Below are positions 44,090 to 55,470 of a stretch of 64,000 bases of DNA, piece by piece (within the stretch, counting starts at the first letter, position 1; the number at the start of each line of letters is the position of its first letter). Under the pieces are notes generated by a model. It saw only the letters and a list, made by a program, of their open reading frames with translations, had not been told where the DNA came from and did no database searches. The stretch is taken from assembly GCF_020520425.1 (NCBI RefSeq), contig NC_079490.1, positions 3,782,001 through 3,846,000 on the forward strand, in the 5' to 3' direction. This DNA is from Spinacia oleracea. Taxonomy: Eukaryota; Streptophyta; Magnoliopsida; Caryophyllales; Amaranthaceae. The translations under genes were made by a program, and so were the position numbers.

Positions 44090-45321
44090 TTATGAGCAAT
44101 AAGAGCATCAATCTGAGTTTCATTAGCCAAAAGAGATTTCTGCATGGTGAACATCATATTTCGCATCTCCACTAACATAGGATCAGGTTGTGGAGCCTGA
44201 GACTGGGGTGGTGAAGTATGTGCTTGTTGAGGAGTATAAGATGGTCTGGGGAACCCAGGTGGTCCGCCAGGCTACTGTTGTTGTTGATAATTACTCCTTG
44301 GTTGATATGCTTGTTGGGGTGGTGGAGTCTGTTGAATCTGGTGAGGGTTTTGAACATTAGTACTCTTATATGATAAATAAGGATGATTTTATATCCCTCA
44401 TTATATGAATGGGAGTACAAATTGATCTGCTTGTAGGCCTGAAATGTGTTACATTGCTCAATGGAGCTTCTACACTCCTGTGCATAGTGACCAGACACTC
44501 CCAAAATTATCACATACATTTACCGCTTGAGCATTCATTGCAGCTACACTAACTGGTTGGGAATTTTGAGATGATGTCGCTTGCATGTTATCGAACTTGT
44601 AGTGTAAAGCGGTTAATTGGACAGTAAGTAATTCAATTGAATTAATCTCATGCTTACCACCTTTGTTGGGCAGGCCTCTTGGATTCCCATGCTGGGCATT
44701 GTGAATGGTCATCTCCTCAATCATCTCCAAAGCTCTAGACATTGGGAGTTGCATGAACCTCCCATTTGCAGTAGAATCAAGAATCACTCTAGAGTCATTG
44801 CCCAGACCATTGTAAAACTGTTGAATAAAAAACCATGGTTGCAGACCATGGTGAGGCACTCCCGTTGCAAATCTTTGAATCTTTCCCACACCTCATGTAA
44901 GCTCTCTTCAGTCTGTTGGGAAATAGAAATAATCTGGCCCCTCAGACGGGCAGTCTTCTCAGGTCGGAAGTATTTCACATAGAATGCAAGGGCTAATGAC
45001 TCCCAGTCAGTAATCTTCATAGCCGCTCTATTAAGCCCATTGATCCATAACTTTGCCTTTCCACTCAGAGAGAATGAGAAAAACATCTCCATGGTCTGCT
45101 CTATATTAACACCTTTCTGCTTGATCGTTGAGAATTACCGAATAAAATACTAAATATGGAGATTGGGTCCTCACACCAAACCGATGTCTATCAATCATGT
45201 TGATCAAGGCAGGCACAATTTTGAAATTTTTAGCATTAATATTCGGCATGATTGCCTTTGGTAGCACAGACAGACTAGGCTTGGAGTAGCATGTAAGCCT
45301 TAGCTCTGGTTGGTCACTCAT
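44090..45321 (-). pseudogene. Athila-type gag remnant, frameshifted
   Basis: Pieces in different minus-strand frames: N-terminus 45321-45106 (FKIVPALINMIDRHRFGV), capsid-like 45092-44784 (GKAKLWINGLNRAA, WESLALAFYVKYFRPEKT, SLHEVWERFKDLQREC) and 44889-44470 (FIQQFYNGLGNDSRVILDST, LPMSRALEMIEEM). A broken zinc knuckle lies near 44470-44520, where CDNFG is in one frame and GHYAQEC in another; the second knuckle Cys also reads as Phe. Clearly inactive. Confidence 0.7.
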
Positions 45322-45578
45322 CTCTGAATATGTATTAGAAAGATTTCTAAGATTCAGAGTCAGATAGATCTCCTAGATGTTTGATGAAGTTTCTTCGTCT
45401 ATGAAAGCTTCTTTCGGGTTCGGGATCGTATGAAATAAGATCCTTAGTACATGTGGTTATATGCATAAACAACTAAAACTACAACCACTTGTGAGATCTG
45501 ATCTCAAGGAACAAGTGTCCCTTGAGATAAAAGAGAAAAAATAGTCTAAACAAAACCAATAGTAGAAAATAAAATTGT

Positions 45579-45598
45579 TGCCCCGAAAATGACGCCAA
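45579..45598 (-). other. Primer binding site of the Athila-type element
   Basis: The minus strand reads TTGGCGTCATTTTCGGGGCA, close to the TTGGCGCCGTTGCCGGGG site common in Athila-group elements. It lies 4 bases inside the LTR end (minus-strand end TAACA at 45603). Confidence 0.6.
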
Positions 45599-45602
45599 AA
45601 TT

Positions 45603-46987
45603 TGTTAGGCTAAGTCGTATCACCTTGTCAAAAATAAACCTAAATTCAATAACCAAATAGCAAGGGAAGTCAAAATCGAATCCACAGAGAAACTATATTC
45701 TTTCTACTATTAATCAACAGGTCTAGACTATTGATATCAAGAAAGTTGGTTTGGTTTAATATGATTAAAACTACGACGATAATCAAATAACGATGATAAA
45801 AATGTTAAGGGAATCTATGGCAGCGGTTCACCACAAATGCAGACTAGGATTGGACGATGGTCAATAATAATCAATTAACAACCATAACTACGAAAACATG
45901 CATCTCTCGAATTTAATGAATTCCTTAGAAAATACAACTAGCAGGCTCTCGCAATTTACTAGAAATAGCCCTATCTAATAGTCACAAATCTTAAACATCA
46001 GATTTATACCTCTCGAGGCATAATCTAAGGTTAATCAAGCAATCAAAATAGTCCGGCCGGACACAATTGACGAAAAAATAAAACAGAATATAGAAATCAC
46101 GATCAGTAATCAACTATCAATATCAATCCAATCCCAATCATACATTTATGGATCCCCTAAACCCTAGAAATTAAACTACTCACTCATACTAAAACTAAAC
46201 AAAACAAACATATTTAATAAATACATAAATGAAATTCAATAATGAAATAAAAAATAAGACAATACCAAACTGAAGAACGAATGATGAACTTGAAATATTG
46301 AAGCTTGGATTAAAATTGCAAAAGTAACTGATAAGGGTTTGAGAGAGAAAATAAACTAAGTAAACAAAAGTGCTGAAAATCTAAGATCATTTCTAAGTCC
46401 TTAAGACTTAGTATTTATAGTCTTGTTCGAAATTAAGAAAAACCGAGTCATTAAACTAAGGAAAACACGGAAAGATTGTTGTCGCCATATTGGGCCACCA
46501 TCCGCCCGATCATCGTGCTCGACAAGGAAAAATGTTGTATCTCCAACCGCCGATCGGGCAGCTATTTGCCCGTTTTGCAGCTATTCGCCCGATCGGGTGC
46601 GCGTGCAAAATTGCCTGATTTCCATCTTCAAAATGTCATATCTCCTTCATTATTCGTCGAAATTAGGCGAGTGACCACCCGTTCGAAAGCTCTTGAAGTC
46701 TAGAATCCAACCCTATTAGAATCACTGCATTTGAATTTGTAGAACTTGAGTTATCATTAAAGTAGTGGACTACAATCATTTTTCTACTTATTTCATTATT
46801 TGCTTTGCTTCAAAACTCTTCCAACTCAATATTCGTGCTCTCAAAAGTACATCACCTCTTGCAGTGGTTCAAAAGTAGGAATGCATTAAAATATGTTAAT
46901 GTCTACAATGATAAACCTGAAACTACAAACACACTACAAGGAGCGCATTAATACTAAAAATGGCTCCGAAGAGCACAATTAAGACCA
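45603..46987 (-). repeat. LTR of the Athila-type element (~1.4 kb)
   Basis: The primer-site-proximal end is defined by TGTTAGGCTAAG on the plus strand. The distal end is placed near 46976-46991 where CA dinucleotides offer candidate termini; the exact base is uncertain. It contains a GC-richer block at 46480-46640 with repeated CGCCCGATCGGG / GCCGATCGGGCAG motifs. Confidence 0.5.
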
Positions 46988-47099
46988 ACCATCAACGAGG
47001 GACGGAGGTAAAACTCTATATAAAATAGGCACATCAATACCCGTTCCAAAAAATCGAGAATCGGAACCAGAACATGTTGCAACATGTTCCCAATTTTGT

Positions 47100-47240
47100 T
47101 ACCCGGAACCGGAACCTGTACAAGAGATTCCAGAACCTGGGGTTCCGGTCTTCCGAATCCTCAGGTTCCGAATCCTCAGTTCCAGATCCTCAGGTTCCGA
47201 AACCCTAGGTTCTGGAGCCTCAAGTTTCTAACAGATACCG
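47100..47240 (+). repeat. GGTTCCG-rich minisatellite
   Basis: Short direct repeats such as GGTTCCGAATCCTCA, TTCCAGATCCTCAGG and GAACCTGGGGTTCCGG. Related to the GGAACCGGAACC motifs just before it. No gene. Confidence 0.6.
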
Positions 47241-47674
47241 GTTACGATTCAGAGTACCCTAAGTTTTTGTTCACCCCTAAGTGCAACGACAAGTTCCACC
47301 TAAAACTTCAGTTAAAATCTCATTGATGTTGACAATTTATCAAAAGTTGTTGGACTATGCATTAACCAGGTTTTCATTTAACTCACGACTTTTTTATAAT
47401 ACCAATTTCAAAATAGTCAGATTTTTTTCATCAGTGGCCATTCTCATGTCAAACAATCAAAGCAAAAATTATGTAACAAATGAATAAACGAGACACTTAT
47501 AAGGTAGAAAATTAGAATTAAGAGAATACCTAGTTATTGTTCCGGACAATGCCTCGGTTGTTTCATGTAATTTAGTCATTTATCTTAATTAAAATTAATT
47601 AAAATACTAAACTATTTTTATTTATATAGTTGAGATTTAATTAGTATTTTTTTGTCGGTAAAATTTAATTAGTA

Positions 47675-47945
47675 TTCCCTCTGTTCCTAAATGTTCTTCC
47701 CATTTTCCTTTGGCACACTTGCCAATGCACATTTTATATAGTTAATATCTCTAATTATGTATAATTAAAAATTCTCATATTGTTAAAATACTCATTTAAA
47801 CGATTCAAACAAGACCTCACATGACTATATTTATTCTTATATATTGCACATTTATTCTTATATATTGCACATAATTCAAAAGATTCTCTTCTATGTGAAT
47901 AGTGTTAAGATTCTAAATGGGAAAAACACTAAGGAAGGGAGGGAA
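47675..47945. mobile_element. Stowaway-like MITE, 271 bp
   Basis: Flanked by TA. Ends TTCCCTCTGTTCCTAAATGT and the complement of CACTAAGGAAGGGAGGGAA. The interior shares CACACTTGCCAATGCACA with other Stowaway copies here. Confidence 0.75.
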
Positions 47946-48035
47946 TACTTCTTAACAAATAGTTTGAGATCAATATTATTAATTAAAATATTATTTTTGA
48001 ATTTCTATACTTGCATGTATAATTGAATTGATTTT

Positions 48036-49150
48036 GTACTTGCTTCGTAAATGAATTTATGTAACTCCGTAAATGATTTCATGTAATTGAATATTTTAAT
48101 TGAGTTATTTTGAAAAATAAACCTCGGAGTAATTTGATTAATTATAAATAGTAAAAAAAAATATGCATAAATATTGCATGAATATAGAAAGTTGTATATT
48201 TTGTAGAAAAAAAGTTCATTTGAATGGAAATAAATTGTACGGAGTAACATTTTTTAAAAATCTCAAGGGGCGTAACATTTTCACTTTCTTTGGACCCTGA
48301 TAAATTAAAATTGTCTGACAACCCATCATATTGGAGAAAGAATAATTAGTTTCTTAATAGATCTGATCTAATTACTTTGATATATATGCTTATATATAAA
48401 GCCGTAAAAACATCAATCAAATACAAAAAGAGTTATTTTTCTCCAAAATTATTGTCTTTAATTTATCACTTCACCGTCATTTTTATTTTATTATTTTAAT
48501 AAAACTGTCTGCTACTGCAATTTCTGAACTTATATGCAAAAAAAAAAAAAAGTATCGTGATCATGTTTGGTATGTTGCAAAAGCTAGCACATTCATGGCT
48601 GATTTGCAAAAGAAACTTGGGAGACGATCTCGGTTGTATTGTAGGAATGATGAGAAGGGAGGAGGCCGATGAACAATTGGTATTATATGAAGTTCATCTA
48701 AAACTGGACTCCCAAATACAACTTTTGAGCTATGGATTACATGAATGGAAGATGGAAGGAAGAAACAGACGGCTAAAATGTTTTGTTCTCAACATAAGCT
48801 CTTGAGGGTAAATGGTTATTTAATTCAATCAAACAGATGTGCAACCTATATCAAATGTTAATTTCTATGTCGACCCATTTTAAGACCTTCATTTAACGAG
48901 AGTTCATATCTCTTGTTGTTTCTGCACTTGTTTCGTAAATGAATTTACGTAACTTCGTACATGATTTCATGTAATTAATATTTTAATTGAGCCATTTTGA
49001 AAAACAAACTTCAAAGTAATTTGATTAATTATAAATATAAAATTATATGTATAAATATTGCATGAATATAGAAAATTGTATATTTATAGAAAAAAAAATT
49101 CATTTAACTGAAAATAAAATGTAACATTTTTTAGAAATCTCGAGACTTTT
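48036..49150 (+). repeat. Two diverged ~230-bp direct repeats 890 bp apart
   Basis: 48036-48290 and 48928-49150 share TTCGTAAATGAATTTA.GTAAC, GATTTCATGTAATT, AGTAATTTGATTAATTATAA, TAAATATTGCATGAATATAG and GTAACATTTTTTA. The spacer has an 82-codon frame (48557-48805) with no recognisable domain. Confidence 0.65.
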
Positions 49151-49404
49151 TCACAACATTTTTCACTTTTCAATTATTTTTTGTAACTCAAACTAATATA
49201 AATGCAAAAAAAAAAAATGTAATAATTTTCGTAAATTTTTTGAGTAGGAAATTATAAATATGACATAATTATTTTTGAATAATTTATGATACTGAGTATT
49301 CTTTTAATTTTCTATTTTCTTTAACACCGGATTTCATGAATGAAAATATTGTATACGAAGTAGTTAATTGTATAGAGTATGTCTCATCATAATATTTGGA
49401 TTTT

Positions 49405-49795
49405 TTTTCAAAATTATCATCTTATGAAGTCCAATTTTTCAAACTTATCACCTTATAAAATTTTAATTTTAAATTACCACCTTATAAAATCACAAACCTT
49501 CAAAGTTACCACATGTTAACGAATTTTGTCAATTTTTCCATTAACAGGTGGTAACTTTGAAAGTTTATTTATGTTTTTCCTTCAAAATTTCCACTTTTGG
49601 TTTTAAAATTAGCACCTTATAAAATCACAAACCTTCAAAGTTATCACCTGTTAACGGAAAAATTGACAAAATCCGTTAACAGGTGGTAACTTTGAAGGTT
49701 TGTGATTTTATAAGGTGGTAATTAAAAATTAAAATTTTATAAGGTGGTAAGTTTGAAAATGTGAACTTTATAAGGTGGTAATTTTGAAAATTTCC
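49405..49795. repeat. Nested foldback (long inverted repeat), ~390 bp
   Basis: The left arm has CTTATCACCTTATAAAATTT, TTACCACCTTATAAAATCAC and AAACCTTCAAAGTTACCAC; the right arm has the complements GTGATTTTATAAGGTGGTAA and AAATTTTATAAGGTGGTAAG. A second inner hairpin around ACCTGTTAACGGAAAAATTG (49645-49690) nests in the right half. A transcript would form a long hairpin. Looks like a foldback MITE. Confidence 0.75.
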
Positions 49796-49978
49796 TAATT
49801 ATTTCTATCACTGATATTTTCACCAACTGCTCGTTACAACAACAAAAAAATATTTTCCTCAAATTCCATTTGTATTTGCTTTACAAGAACGTATGAATAG
49901 ATCATTCAAGAGATATGTATTAAAAAATTGTAAAAAAATTGACGTTGAATTAGTTTTGCGATAATAATAAAAAACCTA

Positions 49979-51917
49979 ATACGTGATGAATCATATTTAT
50001 ATAGGGTATTCTAGGCTCATTTAGGTTGCATTTCTAGGCATTCGTCTCATTTTAGTTGCATTTAGAGTCATAATTGCATAAGTCGTCGTTATTGTACTCT
50101 ATTACGCTCCGTTTGTGTTTTCTTTGATATTTCAGGTGATTTTACAATCATTTGGGTGCTTTCGGAGTGTTTGGAGGTGGAACGAATGATCACCGGATGG
50201 TTTGAGTCGGAGACGAAGTGTTTGATCGGAGAATTGAGTTTTCCGGGGATGATTAACTCGATATATCGCTTGTGCATAGCTCGCAAGACCCCTCGTTGGC
50301 TCGCAAGACATCTATCGTAGGCTCGCTACATTTATCGTTGGCTCGCAAGATCCCTCGTTGGCTCGCAAGATCCCTCGTTGGCTCGCAAGACATTTATCGT
50401 AGGCTCGCTACATTTATCGTTGGCTCGCTACATCCATCGTCGTGCCTCGTCGCTTCATGGTTGCTTGCTTCACTAGGCCAGCGAGGGATGGCTCGCTAGC
50501 TCCCTCGCTGCCTCGTTGCTCGTCGCCTTGGCCTGCTATGCATCTCACTAGGCCAGCGAGGGATGGCTCGCTAGCTCCCTCGCTGCCTCGTTGCTCGTCG
50601 TCTTGTCTTGCTGCACTTCACTAGGCCAGCGAGGGATGGCTCGCTAGCTCCCTCGCTGCCTATAGCTTCGTCGTCTTGTCTTGCTGCACTTCACTAGGCC
50701 AGCAAGGGATGGCTCGCTAGCTCCCTCGCTGCCTATAGCTTCGTCGCTTGGCTTGCTACACACACGCACAGGGCAGCGAGGGATGGCTCGCTAGCTCCCT
50801 CGCTGCTCTACCTTCTTGCTAGTCGCTCATCATGATGCCAGCGAGGGATGGTGCGCAAGATCCCTCGCTGCCCATGCCTCGCCATCTATCTTCCCGTGTG
50901 CGCGGCTCGTGCTCGGGTTTGGCTGCCACATCATCGCTCCATCGACCAATCATCGACGACTTTTATTTTTATTTTCATATTTATTTAATTTTTTTTATTT
51001 TAGAAAATAGGAGCATATAAATACTCAAGAACTAATTAATTTCCCTCATGTTATTATTTTCCTAGAATTCTTTTAAACGTTCAGTTTTATTTTTCTCTCT
51101 ACACATTATTGAGCCCTAGTTCATTCCATTCAATTATTCAATATAGAGGTATTTTCATAATTCTTCTTGCTTCTCTTGCTTTGAATTATCGTTTCTTATT
51201 ATTGTTCATTATGAAATTCATTGTTAATTCATATTTCTTGCTTTGAATTATCGTTTCTTATTATTGTTCATTATGAAATTCATTGTTAATTCATATTTCA
51301 TGCTTGTTAATTCAATTATGAGCGAGTAGTTTTATTCTAGGGCTAAGTAAGGGAAGCCATGTTTATACCATGATTGATATGCATTAAAGTTCGTTAATTT
51401 ATAAATTATGATTGAGTAATTCCAATTGATTTGTTCTTAATCGTTGATTCATGTTATCGGCCAATTTCATGGATTAATTATCTAGCTAATAGGAATTAGA
51501 ATCGAAAGATCGTGTTTTTAGAGGCTTTGTACAATTGGCAATTCTGATTATGTTAGCGACCGTACTGCATATGTTGAATTGAAAGTGTTAAGACCCGACC
51601 GTAGGATTAGCATGTACTTTAATTACTCGGCCTAGTTTATTCGTTGTCGAATTGAATTGTGTTATTGGATTGGTATAAGCATGGTGAACCGAACAGACGC
51701 CCTAGACCTTTAATTCATTGATAAATTACGCATTTTTATTATTGTTTTAGCTTTAGTAGTTAATACTCAAACTCAACTTTCGTTATTGAAATAGTTCGTA
51801 TAATTGGGCAAAAACTAATAGAACTTGTCTCCCAGTGGGATCGACCCGTATTTGCTAAGTATCTGCTAACAACAGACACCGTGCACTTGCGGTATCACTT
51901 TTTAATTCATCAATACG
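49979..51917. mobile_element. Solo LTR (gypsy-like), 1929 bp, with 5-bp target duplication
   Basis: The LTR spans 49984-51912, starts TGATGAAT and ends ATTCATCA (perfect 8-bp inverted ends), flanked by ATACG on both sides. The right end contains CTCCCAGTGGGATCGACCCG and GACACCGTGCACTTGCGG, a style typical of plant Athila/Tat gypsy LTR ends. No internal element region is present, so it is a recombination relic. It includes a GC-rich tandem block (50278-50930) and a 67-bp duplication near 51165-51300 (CTTGCTTTGAATTATCGTTT twice). Confidence 0.88.
50478..50872 (+). repeat. Six GC-rich hairpin repeats (~73-bp period) inside the solo LTR
   Basis: Units start at about 50478, 50553, 50626, 50699, 50773 and 50838. 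Most contain the palindrome-forming core CAGCGAGGGATGGCTCGCTA then GCTCCCTCGCTG, whose arms CAGCGAGGGA and TCCCTCGCTG pair; the last unit is altered. Upstream (50278-50440) a second short repeat, TCGTTGGCTCGCAAGA/TCGTAGGCTCGCTACAT, is tandem with a period of about 20-23. Confidence 0.85.
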
Positions 51918-53316
51918 GAGTATCAATTTTTGTACAATACCCTGGTCTGCTCGATTCCAATCTAAACAAAACATTACTTATACTTTTCCCTTTTATTTGG
52001 TCTTTCTACCATCTGTTTTTTTCCCGGTCTAATTGATGATTTGAAGATTTATTACTACAACACAATGGATTTTGTTTTGGAATTATGCATTAAGAAGAGA
52101 CTCACATTTTTCATATTGGTGTATGGTAGTTGATCGAAATGCAATATCGACATAATTTGCGATAGTTGATTGAGTGTATTAGTGTATATCAGTATATCGT
52201 TTTTCGGATTTCGAAATGCAAAATTTGACTTAAAGACCGGTAGAACTCTGATAGTTGTTATCATATAAGGATTTGTTCTTTTCGCCTCGCAAAATAAGTT
52301 TAGATAAGTTTAAAAATTAAGATATAAAGGTCATATTAGTGATTTTCGAGCGAAAAAACAAGGTATTAGTCAAAAGTGAAGTTTACAACCTCATCCCATG
52401 AAAAAACGATTTACAAACTTATATGAAGGAGAGGGAGAACTTTAAATGCATATTGATTATTGAGTATTGCAAGGGGATTGAAAAGAAAATGGTGTAAATG
52501 GTTTGAAGAGAAAACACATCTTAGTTAGTGTAAATTATAAAAAGTGTTTCTTCAATATCGTTATCAAATATTGCAAGGGGAGTAGGCAAGTCCGGAATCA
52601 GAGAAGAGAGAATGTAAATTGCAAGTTGCAAGTAGTTAAGTATGGGGCGAGAGAACGAGTAGTTCAAGTAGCGTATTCACTCAATCGAGTACGTCCAAAC
52701 CTTTACTTTATTGAAATCATTTCTCCTATTAAACACTTTAAAATTACCCAATTTGTTTAAGAATTATAATTCACACGTCTTATATTCCGCCATGACATCT
52801 AATAAGCGAGGCTGGTAACTTCAAGTATGAGAGCATTTATTCGTGTATTCATTATTTTAGAACAAAATGTATGAATATTTTTTTGTTAAAAAAAAGTTAA
52901 AATCAATATGAAAATCACAAAAACAATTCCTCCCTTTTTACACACACCAAAATTTGTACTCCTTAATCCTTATAACTTATTTTCCGAAGTACAAACAAAA
53001 CATCAATGCAAGTTGGCATAATTTCACAAGAAAAAAACAGATGTTATAATCTTTTACATGTAAATAAACCACTCACATTTCTAACCAAGCCTCAGAGACA
53101 TATTCTAATTTACAAGAACTATATTTTTCCCTCCTCTATACATCGCTCCTCTCCCTAACTATTACTGGAACCCAAATAACGTTTTAATTTCAACATTAGA
53201 GACTATTTTCTCAAAGAATTAATTAATGGAGCTCGATGCCACATGTTAGAAATTTTCCTAATGCTATGGCCCATCGTATTCCATATGAGTCATACATGTA
53301 TTTTATTGCAGGTAAA

Positions 53317-54635
53317 GGCCCTGTTTGGAAATTGGCTGTTGGCTGTTGGCTGTTGGCTGTCGGCTATTTTACTTTGCTATTTTGACTGGCTGTTCAAGTT
53401 GGCTGCTTTTGTTGGCTGTTTGACTATGGATTGGTTACAAATATGTTTGGTAAAATCAGTTGTTGGCTGTTGGCTGTAGCTATGTAAAATGACATTTAAG
53501 GACATTTAATGTCTTTTATTCATTTTTCGATACATACTATACTGTGTATTGTGTACAGAGTAAAACATAATTACAAATAAATAGAATATAAATTAAAAAT
53601 AAATTACTTTATGCAATAGTATTAATAAATTATTATTTTAATTAATAATTACGGAGTAATAATTAATAACTAATAATAAATAATCAATGATTAATAATTA
53701 ATAATTAATAATAATTAAATTAAATTAATAATAATTATTAATTATTAATTATTAATTATTAATTAATAATTAATGATTAATTATTAATTAATTATTCACT
53801 TTTAGTTATTAGTCATTAATTAATAGTCCGTAATTATTAATAATTCATTATTAATTATTAAAAATTATTAATTATTAATTATTAATTATTAATTATTAAT
53901 TATTAATTATTAATTATTAATTATTATTATTAATTATTAATTATTAATTATTAATTATTAATTATTAATTATTAATTATTAATTATTAATTATTAATTAT
54001 TAATTATTAATTATTAATTATTAATTATTAATTATTAATTATTAATTATTAATTTAATTATTAATTATTAATTATTAATTATTAATTATTAATTATTAAT
54101 TATTAATTATTAATTATTAATTATTAATTATTAATTATTAATTATTAATTATTAATTATTAATATTAATTATTAATTATTAATTATTAATTATTAATTAT
54201 TAATTATTAATTATTAATTATTAATTATTAATTATTAATTATTAATTATTAATTATTAATTATTAATTATTAATTATTAATTATTAATTATTAATTATTA
54301 ATTATTAATTATTAATTATTAATTATTAATTATTAATTATTAATTATTAATTATTATTTATTATTTATTAATCATTAATTATTAATCATTAATTATTAAT
54401 TATTAGTTAATTAGTAAAAAAAAAGGACAAAAAAGTAATTTAGATAGTGAAATGCCAAAAGCCAACTCCAAAAAGCTAGTGTTACTAGCTTTTCATTTTT
54501 GGCGGAAAAGCTGGCTTTTCAGCAAGCTAAAAAGCCAGTTACCAAACATATTTTTTTGCTGTTTGACCAGATTAAAAAACCAACCGCCAAAAGCCAATCA
54601 AAAAGCCAGCAAAAAGCCATTTGACAAACAAGGCC
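53317..54635. mobile_element. Non-autonomous DNA transposon carrying a heptanucleotide satellite
   Basis: 1319 bp with ends GGCCCTGTTTGGAAATTGGC and the complement of CCATTTGACAAACAAGGCC, flanked by AAA (53314-53316, 54636-54638). Copy A of the host segment shows the empty site GGTAAAGTATC. Subterminal arms are TTGGCTGTTGGCTG-type repeats at left and AAAAGCCAGC/CCAAAAGCC at right, complementary to each other. No transposase. Confidence 0.8.
53690..54415. repeat. (ATTAATT)n heptanucleotide satellite
   Basis: A period-7 array of ATTAATT, near perfect from about 53855 to 54350 with a few phase slips (for example near 53925, 54053 and 54163), and degenerate edges. About 70 clean copies. It sits inside the transposon at 53317-54635. 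Confidence 0.92.
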
Positions 54636-54876
54636 AAAGTATCATTGCGTGTGATTTTCTCACTATTACTAATTTACTCTGGTCGATGTTTGCTTGTAGT
54701 CTCTATATGACTATATCCATTACAAAGTGGAGAGTTTTCAACCTTTAAGACGTGGAGATATCATTTCGGCCCATTTTCACAAAATCACCAAATAAAACGA
54801 ATGTGCGAATCATAAATCACTTCACAACTCGCTTTCTTTATTTTTCTAACACACAGACACACAGTGACAGAGTCCC

Positions 54877-54883
54877 TATAAAA
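54877..54883 (+). promoter_or_regulatory. Probable TATA box of the LETM1 gene
   Basis: TATAAAA in the context CCCTATAAAAACTTACC, followed by a C/T-rich leader from about 54910. Position and strand fit transcription into the LETM1 leader exon; no start-site data. Confidence 0.5.
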
Positions 54884-55037
54884 ACTTACCCCAACGCCTA
54901 AAACCCCTCTTTCCTGACTTTTTCCCCAAGTTTTCTCTCTCCTCAAACCGCACACTCTCCCTGCATTCGTAGAACATTCAAGACTAATCAAATTCTTCTC
55001 ATTTCGGCGACAACAGCAGCTAGGGATTGCGATTTTC

Positions 55038-55470
55038 TCAAGGTTTGATTCACATTTTTCTTTCATAATCTTCGTACTTCTGTGATTATTCTGCAAATGT
55101 AAATTTTGTTCTTCACTTAAAATCAGTTCATTTTGTGGAAAATCGGTTGAATTATTTGTTCGAAATGAGTTCGTTGTTGTGATAAGATTCTTTGACTTAA
55201 CTACTTGCGATTTCTTAAGGTTTGAATCACGTTTTCTTCATAATTTTCGTACTTCTATGATCATTGTGCAAATGCGAATTATGTTCTTCACTTAAATCAG
55301 TTTGTTTTTCTGGAAATTCGGTTGAATTGTTGTTCGAAACGAGTTCGTCGTTGATAATATCCGTACTTCTATTATTGCTGTGCAAATGAGAATTGCGTTC
55401 TTCATTGAAATCAGCTTAATTTTGTGGAAAATCGATTGAATGATTGTTCGAAATGAGCTCTTTATTGTGA
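55038..55470 (+). repeat. Three-copy tandem repeat in the LETM1 5'-UTR intron
   Basis: Units start near 55038, 55219 and about 55355. Shared phrases: GGTTTGA.TCAC.TTTTCTT, TTCGTACTTCT.TGAT, TGTGCAAATG.GAATT.GTTC, GTTCTTCACTTAAA.TCAG, TGTGGAAAATCGGTTGAATT and CGAAATGAGTTCGTTGTTG. Periods are about 180 and 140. They follow a likely donor at 55039 (CTCAAG|GTTTGA). Confidence 0.75.

Larger units (their letters stand above)
42600..46990 (-). mobile_element. Degraded Ty3/gypsy (Athila-type) element: LTR, gag and protease remnants
   Basis: Minus-strand order: LTR about 46990 to 45603, primer site 45598-45579, leader, gag (45321 to about 44100) with frameshifts, a spacer, then a retropepsin-like domain (43489-43172). 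No reverse transcriptase or integrase domain was found; 43080-42600 may be further element-derived sequence. No second LTR was found, so the element is truncated or internally deleted. Non-functional. Confidence 0.75.
51975..54660 (+). repeat. Duplicated segment, copy B (interrupted by a satellite-bearing element)
   Basis: Homologous to 39640-41890. It lacks the solo LTR of copy A but contains the 1.3-kb insertion 53317-54635 after GCAGGTAAA; the homology resumes as AAAGTATCATTGCG. Its left edge abuts the solo LTR at 49984-51912. Confidence 0.85.

Noticed and set aside
48557-48805. 82-codon frame between two diverged repeats
   Set aside because: No family recognised and no supporting signals; bounded by AT-rich repeat DNA.
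50478-50872. Regular repeats considered as a CRISPR array
   Set aside because: The intervals between repeats are themselves similar, the setting is a plant solo LTR, and there are no cas genes.
54785-55096. 103-codon minus-strand frame over the LETM1 leader
   Set aside because: Antisense shadow of a CT-rich 5' UTR; no domain.
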